From: Burkholderiales bacterium
Lineage (GTDB): Bacteria > Pseudomonadota > Gammaproteobacteria > Burkholderiales > Burkholderiaceae_C
Length of the DNA stretch: 64,000 nucleotides
Assembly: GCA_025363275.1 (NCBI GenBank)
Contig: JANYEE010000260.1
Span: forward strand, 1 to 64,000
Reading direction: 5' to 3'
Notes under the pieces: model-generated
The model's database searches: none
What the model was told of the DNA's origin: nothing
The model's input: the letters and a program-made list of their open reading frames with translations, nothing else
Part shown: positions 63,823 to 64,000 of the stretch, piece after piece
How positions within the stretch are numbered: the stretch's first letter is position 1
Layout: each line of letters begins with the position of its first letter
Program-made: the position numbers and the translations under genes

Positions 63823-63888
63823 TTATAAGCCTTTTGGGCCTATGGCCCAGGTAAACGCTGCCTTGGCAGCTATTAAATATATAGCAAA
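63823..63888 (+). repeat. Dispersed palindromic repeat, copy 7
   Basis: GGGCCTATGGCCCAGGTAAACGCTGCCTTGGCAGCTATTAAATATATAGC. CTATGGCCCAGGTAAA is identical to copy 2 inside the ArnT-like gene. It occupies the gap between hisF and hisI. Confidence 0.88.
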
Positions 63889-63911
63889 TGCAAACCACAA
63901 CAACCCCACCC

Positions 63912-64000
63912 ATGAGCTGGCTCAAACACATCCGCTGGGATTCCAAAGGCCTGGTGCCCGTCATTGCGCAGGAGCAGGGCAGCAACGACGTACTGATGTT
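63912..64000 (+). CDS. hisI: Phosphoribosyl-AMP cyclohydrolase, 3' truncated by window end
   Basis: Only the first 29 codons are in the window. The translation [20 protein letters not shown] followed by GSNDVLM matches the N-terminus of HisI ([12 protein letters not shown] is the hallmark), which opens the purine ring of phosphoribosyl-AMP. Its position after hisF fits the pathway and the usual gene order. The frame is too short for the ORF track. Confidence 0.92.
   Translation, partial: MSWLKHIRWDSKGLVPVIAQEQGSNDVLM

Noticed and set aside
1-64000. CRISPR array, prophage or integrative element
   Set aside because: No regularly spaced direct repeats, integrase, phage structural genes or tRNA-adjacent attachment sites were seen; the gene content is core throughout.

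Overview
The window looks like a chromosomal segment of a betaproteobacterium of the family Comamonadaceae, most like Rhodoferax or Polaromonas. This rests on gene order (metK divergent from two LpxL-type acyltransferases; engB divergent from cytochrome c4; ccsB-ccsA; pilMNOPQ-aroK-aroB-dgt; gltBD-mla-murA-his) and on dispersed palindromic repeats of the form GCTAT-N-ATAGC. The species call is inference. Almost everything is core housekeeping; accessory material is limited to repeats, a RAYT transposase and two toxin-antitoxin modules. I saw no tRNA, rRNA, CRISPR or prophage.

Layout. 0-1.2 kb: 3' part of a periplasmic sugar-binding protein. 1.4-5.0 kb (minus): a thiamine-type salvage operon with a clear TPP riboswitch followed by a TonB-dependent receptor, a PnuC-like transporter and a NadR-like P-loop kinase. 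5-9.8 kb: PaiB-like FMN protein, pirin, a sialidase-like protein paired with a membrane protein, and a porin. 9.9-14.7 kb (minus): metK, heptosyltransferase, GtrA and an ArnT-like glycosyltransferase in one tight run. 14.8-17.3 kb: two lipid A-type acyltransferases and engB. 17.3-23.3 kb: cytochrome c4, the system II cytochrome c maturation pair ResB/ResC, and MsrPQ. 23.3-26.2 kb: lptM (without the expected lysA), cyaY and mrcA. 26.5-36.9 kb: pilMNOPQ, a large Ig-like lipoprotein, aroK, aroB and a dGTPase homologue. 37-39.7 kb: three little-characterised proteins and a glycine-zipper lipoprotein. 39.7-40.7 kb: RAYT transposase with inverted flanking motifs. 40.7-47 kb: gltBD. 47-54.2 kb: mlaFEDACB, an ABC export pair, a BolA-family protein and murA. 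54.3-64 kb: a histidine biosynthesis cluster hisG-D-C-B-H-A-F-I, interrupted by a Rap1a/Tai-like secreted protein, an MFS transporter, a vapBC-like module between hisD and hisC, and yefM-yoeB between hisA and hisF.

How it fits together. The envelope theme is strong: lipid A acylation, heptose addition, LPS assembly (lptM), peptidoglycan (mrcA, murA), phospholipid trafficking (mla), porin and type IV pili. The main findings are the TPP-riboswitch operon, which argues for thiamine rather than nicotinamide riboside or siderophore as substrate; a family of about 60-bp repeats, one copy of which is read in frame as a hydrophobic segment of the ArnT-like protein and another of which supplies the hisD start codon; and a VapC-like toxin in the his cluster lacking one expected catalytic acid.
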